8,601 nt of DNA from CAYNQN01 sp964530525. GTDB taxonomy: Bacteria; Actinomycetota; Acidimicrobiia; Acidimicrobiales; Acidimicrobilacustridaceae. The stretch covers positions 1-8,601 of the forward strand of contig CAZHBH010000081.1 in NCBI GenBank assembly GCA_964530525.1. The letters run 5' to 3'. The translations under genes and the position numbers were made by a program. The notes beneath the pieces are model-generated. The model saw nothing but the letters and a program-made list of their open reading frames with translations. It searched no databases and was not told where the DNA came from. Each line of letters begins with the position of its first letter. Positions within the stretch are counted from its first letter, which is position 1. Of this stretch, positions 5,988 through 8,601 are shown piece by piece.

Positions 5988-6893
5988 CTGTACGACCAGG
6001 TAGCACAGAACAAGCGTCGTTCCGCGGCCCTGGTGGCCGGTTTCGTGGTGCTCGTCGGGCTGGTGGTCGCGGCGTTCATGCTGCTCTTCCGGTTCGGCTG
6101 GGTCGGGGTGATCGTGGCCTTCGTGCTGTCGATCACCATGGCGCTGGTCACCTACTGGAGCTCCGACAAGATCGCTCTGGCGGTCAACCGCGCCCGACCT
6201 GCCGATCCCCAGACCTACGCGCGGCTGCACAACCTGGTGGAGGGCCTGTGCATCGGCTCGGGGCTGCCCATGCCCAGGCTGTACGTGATCGACGACCCTG
6301 CCCCCAACGCCTTCGCCACGGGTCGCAACCCCCGCCACGGCGCCATCGCCGTGACCACCGGGCTGCTGGAGAAGATGAACCGGGTCGAGCTGGAGGCAGT
6401 CCTCGCCCACGAGCTCAGCCACATCAAGAACTACGACATCCTCGTGGCCACCTTGGCGGTGATCATGGTGGGGGTCATAGCTGCGCTCTCCGATCTCGGC
6501 CTGCGCTTCATGATCTTCGGCGGAGCACGGCGCGACAGCGGGGGAGGGACCAACCAGAACCCCATCGTGATGATCGTCGCCCTGGTGTTCATCCTCCTGG
6601 CCCCCCTGGCGGCGGTGCTCATGAAGCTCGCGATCAACCGCCGCCGTGAGTCGCTCGCGGACATGTCGGCGGTGGAGATCACCCGCTACCCGCCGGGGCT
6701 CATCGCAGCGCTCGAGAAGCTCAAGGCCGACTCCACCGTGGTGGGTGGGAACCACCGGCTCACGGCTCACATGTGGATCGAGGAGCCGATGCCTCGCTAC
6801 CAGGGAGGCGACAAGCGCAAGAGCCGTTGGTCGCACCTGTTCGACACCCATCCCCCGCTCGACGACCGCATCGCCGCCCTGCGCGAGCTCTAA
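5988..6893 (+). CDS. htpX: HtpX-type M48 zinc metalloprotease, membrane-bound
   Basis: Predicted 301-residue membrane protease of the HtpX family, which degrades misfolded or damaged membrane proteins. From the CTG start the N-terminus reads (M)YDQVAQNKRRSAALVAG, the conserved family opening. Two membrane helices follow (about 13-34 and 39-57), then the cytoplasmic zinc site HELSH (141-145; H141, E142, H145), two more hydrophobic segments (about 151-169 and 192-212), the third zinc ligand E221 in NRRRESLAD (217-225), and the C-terminal DTHPPLDDRI (286-295). The active-site set is complete. The start is unusual: an in-frame TGA at 5973-5975 and no ATG, GTG or TTG before GTG 6033, which would cut off the first 15 conserved residues; GGAG six bases before the CTG favours CTG. 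If initiation is at 6033 the protein has 286 residues. It follows lemA by 25 bp and precedes a lipoprotein gene by 12 bp. Confidence 0.88.
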   Translation: MYDQVAQNKRRSAALVAGFVVLVGLVVAAFMLLFRFGWVGVIVAFVLSITMALVTYWSSDKIALAVNRARPADPQTYARLHNLVEGLCIGSGLPMPRLYVIDDPAPNAFATGRNPRHGAIAVTTGLLEKMNRVELEAVLAHELSHIKNYDILVATLAVIMVGVIAALSDLGLRFMIFGGARRDSGGGTNQNPIVMIVALVFILLAPLAAVLMKLAINRRRESLADMSAVEITRYPPGLIAALEKLKADSTVVGGNHRLTAHMWIEEPMPRYQGGDKRKSRWSHLFDTHPPLDDRIAALREL

Positions 6894-6897
6894 GGAG
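6892..6897 (+). promoter_or_regulatory. Ribosome binding site of the DUF3048 lipoprotein gene (AAGGAG)
   Basis: AAGGAG overlaps the htpX stop codon TAA by two bases and lies eight bases before the ATG at 6906, which indicates co-transcription and translational coupling with htpX. Confidence 0.7.
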
Positions 6898-6905
6898 AAC
6901 CCTCG

Positions 6906-7991
6906 ATGCGTACGGCGCTCGCCGCTGCGGTGGCGATGGCGATGCTGGCCCTCGGGGCGTGCTCCACCAGTTCGGAGGGGGCCACCACGGCGACGACGGC
7001 ACCGCCCAGCACCTCCACGACCACCACCTTGCCCACGGCCCCCTGGCCCCTCACCGGCCTGCCCACCACCGACCTCCCCGCGGTGACGAGGCCGGTCGTG
7101 GTCGTGAAGATGGACAACCAGCCAGAGGCCCGTCCCCAGTCCGGCCTCAACCAGGCCGACGTGATCTACGAGCTGCTCATCGAGGGCTTCACCCGCTTCG
7201 CCGCGGTGTTCCACTCCCAGTCGGCCGATCCGGCGGGCCCGGTCCGATCCGCTCGCAGCTCCGACATCGACCTGCTCTCGAACCTGGGCGAACCCGTTTT
7301 CGCCTTCTCCGGGGGCAATCCCGGCGTGATCGGCGAGGTGCGCGAGGCGGCCGCGGCTGGCTTGCTCGTGGAGGCGAGCCACGGCACCGCCTCTGCCGAG
7401 TACTGGCGCAGCGACGACCGCCGGATGCCCCACAACCTCTACACGAACGTGAGCTCGCTGCGAGACTCTTACGGCACCCGCAGCACAGGCTCGGTGCAGC
7501 CGCTCTTCTCGTACCGCCCACCACTGGCCCCGGTGAGCGCCCCGCCCTCCGCCGGCCTGACCGTACGCTTCGGCGGGGGCATGGACGTCGACTTCGCATG
7601 GGACGAGGCTTCCAAGGGCTGGACCCGCTTCCAGGTGGACCAGCGCCACCCCCGCGCCGACAGCGTGACGCTGGACGCGGATGGCGTCCCGGTGAGCTTC
7701 CCGAACGTCGTGGTGCTCTTCGTGCGCTACGGATCCAGTCCTTCCGACCCGCGCTCGCCCATGGCCATCAGCACGGGCGAGGGGGATGCCATCGTCCTCA
7801 CCGATGGCAAGCTGGTGACGGGTCAGTGGGCTCGTCCCGACCCCTCGGCGGGGTGGACTCTCACGGACACCGCCGGCGCCCCGATCGCGTTGACCCCCGG
7901 CCCGACCTGGGTCGCCATGCCGCAGGCCGGCTCGTCGGTCACCGAGCTCGATGCCGTTGCCGCCCAGGAGATCCTCGCCGCCCGCGGCTGA
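6906..7991 (+). CDS. DUF3048 (YerB-like) domain lipoprotein
   Basis: A 361-residue predicted lipoprotein. The signal peptide is short and typical, with lipobox LGAC (16-19), so Cys19 would be lipidated and the mature protein anchored on the outer face of the cytoplasmic membrane. A Thr/Ser/Pro-rich flexible linker spans about 20-46. The DUF3048 N-terminal domain follows, recognised by the MDNQPEARPQSGLNQADVIYE block (69-89), GFTRFAAVF (94-102), GPVRSARSSDID (111-122) and PHNLYT (175-180). The second half (about 217-350) fits the DUF3048 C-terminal domain, with FAWDEASKGWTRFQ (230-243) and GKLVTGQW (301-308). The family includes Bacillus YerB; its molecular function is not established. Position directly behind lemA-htpX, with 12 bp spacing, suggests an envelope maintenance role, but that is inference from neighbourhood only. 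Confidence 0.85.
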   Translation: MRTALAAAVAMAMLALGACSTSSEGATTATTAPPSTSTTTTLPTAPWPLTGLPTTDLPAVTRPVVVVKMDNQPEARPQSGLNQADVIYELLIEGFTRFAAVFHSQSADPAGPVRSARSSDIDLLSNLGEPVFAFSGGNPGVIGEVREAAAAGLLVEASHGTASAEYWRSDDRRMPHNLYTNVSSLRDSYGTRSTGSVQPLFSYRPPLAPVSAPPSAGLTVRFGGGMDVDFAWDEASKGWTRFQVDQRHPRADSVTLDADGVPVSFPNVVVLFVRYGSSPSDPRSPMAISTGEGDAIVLTDGKLVTGQWARPDPSAGWTLTDTAGAPIALTPGPTWVAMPQAGSSVTELDAVAAQEILAARG

Positions 7992-8013
7992 TCTCGCTTC
8001 GCCCTCGGGGGAT

Positions 8014-8049
8014 CCGGCCTGGCCGCCGTCGCTGGGGGCGGGAGGCCGG
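8014..8049 (+). terminator. GC-rich stem-loop between the lipoprotein gene and pdxS
   Basis: The outer arms CCGGCCT (8014-8020) and AGGCCGG (8043-8049) are perfectly complementary, and inner arms CCGCC (8023-8027) and GGCGG (8037-8041) add five pairs around a nine-base loop. This 12-bp stem begins 23 bp after the lipoprotein stop and ends 45 bp before the pdxS -10. No T-tract follows. A terminator of the lemA operon is the simplest reading; a regulatory structure upstream of pdxS is less likely, since the predicted pdxS transcript would not contain it. Confidence 0.45.
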
Positions 8050-8094
8050 TGCGGCGGGAAGGCTGGATCTGGCTGGGTGGTGACGGCAGGGTCG

Positions 8095-8100
8095 TAGAAT
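8095..8100 (+). promoter_or_regulatory. Putative leaderless -10 element of pdxS (TAGAAT)
   Basis: TAGAAT is a near-consensus -10 hexamer followed by seven bases (GCGACCC) and the ATG at 8108. No ribosome binding site is present in those bases, which supports a leaderless transcript. A GTGACG further up (8080-8085) is too close to serve as a standard -35. Confidence 0.6.
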
Positions 8101-8107
8101 GCGACCC

Positions 8108-8601
8108 ATGAGCCAAGACTCCGAGGGCACCTCAGCCGCACAAGAGCACCGCACCGGCACGCAGCTGGTGAAGCGGGGTCTGGCCGAGATGCTCAAGGGC
8201 GGCGTGATCATGGACGTGGTCACGCCAGAGCAGGCGAGGATCGCCGAGGATGCCGGTGCCGTGGCGGTGATGGCGCTCGAGCGGGTGCCGGCCGACATAC
8301 GCCGCGACGGCGGGGTTGCCCGTATGAGCGATCCAGAGCTCATAGAGGGCATACAGGCGGCGGTCACCGTGCCGGTGATGGCCAAGGCCCGCATCGGGCA
8401 CTTCGCAGAGGCGCAGGTCCTGCAGGCGCTGGGTGTGGACTACATCGATGAGTCCGAGGTGCTGACGCCTGCCGATGAGTCCAACCACATTTTGAAGCAT
8501 AACTTCAAAGTCCCGTTCGTGTGTGGCTGCCGTAACCTGGGCGAGGCGCTGCGCCGCATCGCGGAAGGCGCGGCGATGATCCGCACCAAGGGCGAAGCCG
8601 G
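8108..8601 (+). CDS. pdxS: Pyridoxal 5'-phosphate synthase subunit PdxS (5' part, cut by window end)
   Basis: The first 164 residues of PdxS are visible; the family is about 290-300 residues, so the C-terminal half lies outside. PdxS condenses ribose 5-phosphate, glyceraldehyde 3-phosphate and ammonia (supplied by the glutaminase PdxT) into pyridoxal 5'-phosphate in the cytoplasm. After a variable 12-residue N-terminal extension relative to the Bacillus enzyme, the TIM-barrel sequence is highly conserved: VKRGLAEMLKGGVIMDVVTP (21-40), VMALERVPADIRRDGGVARM (54-73), VMAKARIGHFAEAQ (90-103), DYIDESEVLTPAD (111-123) and AAMIRTKGEA (155-164). Catalytic residues Asp36, Lys93 and Lys161 correspond to Asp24, Lys81 and Lys149 of Bacillus PdxS, all with the same offset of 12. 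pdxT would be expected just downstream. The part from about 8482 has codon usage and base composition unlike the rest. Confidence 0.95.
   Translation, partial: MSQDSEGTSAAQEHRTGTQLVKRGLAEMLKGGVIMDVVTPEQARIAEDAGAVAVMALERVPADIRRDGGVARMSDPELIEGIQAAVTVPVMAKARIGHFAEAQVLQALGVDYIDESEVLTPADESNHILKHNFKVPFVCGCRNLGEALRRIAEGAAMIRTKGEA
8489..8511 (+). repeat. AT-rich perfect inverted repeat inside pdxS
   Basis: TTTGAAG (8491-8497) and CTTCAAA (8503-8509) are perfect inverted copies around CATAA. The stem can extend by a T-G wobble and one A-T pair to 8489-8511. It lies in codons for the HILKHNFK stretch. The surrounding 32 bases (8482-8513) are about 62% A+T, an outlier in this window. Confidence 0.5.

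Noticed and set aside
6773..8083. A 436-codon plus-strand open frame overlapping htpX and the lipoprotein gene
   Set aside because: It is a +2 shadow of the DUF3048 gene; the translation is Arg/Pro/Gly-rich and lacks any domain.
8014..8107. Possible riboswitch or attenuator ahead of pdxS
   Set aside because: The hairpin lies upstream of the predicted -10 and so would not be in the pdxS transcript. No known riboswitch core was recognised, and no pyridoxal phosphate riboswitch is established.
5898..8141. A 747-codon open frame on the minus strand
   Set aside because: It lies opposite htpX and the lipoprotein gene, both of which have clear family motifs and ribosome binding sites. Its translation is low-complexity and matches no family.
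1..8601. Search for tRNA or rRNA genes, CRISPR repeats, insertion sequence ends and integrase sites
   Set aside because: None was seen by reading; apart from small hairpins there are no long direct or inverted repeats, and the genes are ordinary chromosomal ones.

Overview
The window is chromosomal DNA from a high-G+C actinomycete-type bacterium (clearly above two-thirds G+C by eye). The lineage call rests on the gene set. A phosphatidylinositol phosphate synthase, a PatA-type acyltransferase and a PimA-type mannosyltransferase lie in a row, which is the core of phosphatidylinositol mannoside (PIM) synthesis and essentially an actinobacterial trait. Codon choice, TTG/GTG starts and apparent leaderless promoters agree. 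The proteins are clearly divergent from mycobacterial ones, so a deeper-branching actinomycete (for example an Acidimicrobiia-like lineage) is my guess. No rRNA, tRNA, CRISPR array, insertion sequence, phage gene or plasmid function was seen.

Left part, minus strand: the 5' end of an unrecognised small protein gene (start near 210, running off the left edge), then a complete gene for an EF-G-like translational GTPase (298-2337). A 174-bp divergent spacer with GC-rich palindromes separates this from the plus-strand block.

Centre, plus strand: pgsA (2512-3204), patA (3240-4181) and pimA (4178-5266) form a tight operon. It would make the PI phosphate headgroup lipid (dephosphorylated elsewhere), mannosylate PI on the cytoplasmic membrane face (PimA) and acylate the mannose (PatA). 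The gene order pgsA1-patA-pimA matches Mycobacterium tuberculosis Rv2612c-Rv2611c-Rv2610c, and pdxS is also nearby there (Rv2606c), so this is a conserved neighbourhood.

Right part, plus strand: after two hairpins, a second operon holds lemA (5411-5962), an htpX-type M48 membrane metalloprotease (5988-6893) and a DUF3048/YerB-like lipoprotein (6906-7991). It looks like an envelope or membrane quality-control unit. A long GC-rich stem-loop follows. Then pdxS (8108 to the right edge), the synthase subunit of the DXP-independent pyridoxal 5'-phosphate pathway, starts and is cut by the window end.

Most of this is ordinary conserved housekeeping DNA. No new multi-gene system was found. The points worth a second look are: three transcription-unit-leading genes with an identical TANNNT-N7-start arrangement (predicted leaderless mRNAs); an htpX gene whose conserved N-terminus can only be reached from a CTG codon, which has a well-placed ribosome binding site; an EF-G paralogue with Asp at the usual catalytic His position of switch II; an Arg-to-Lys change in the CDP-alcohol phosphotransferase signature; and an AT-rich patch with a perfect inverted repeat inside pdxS.
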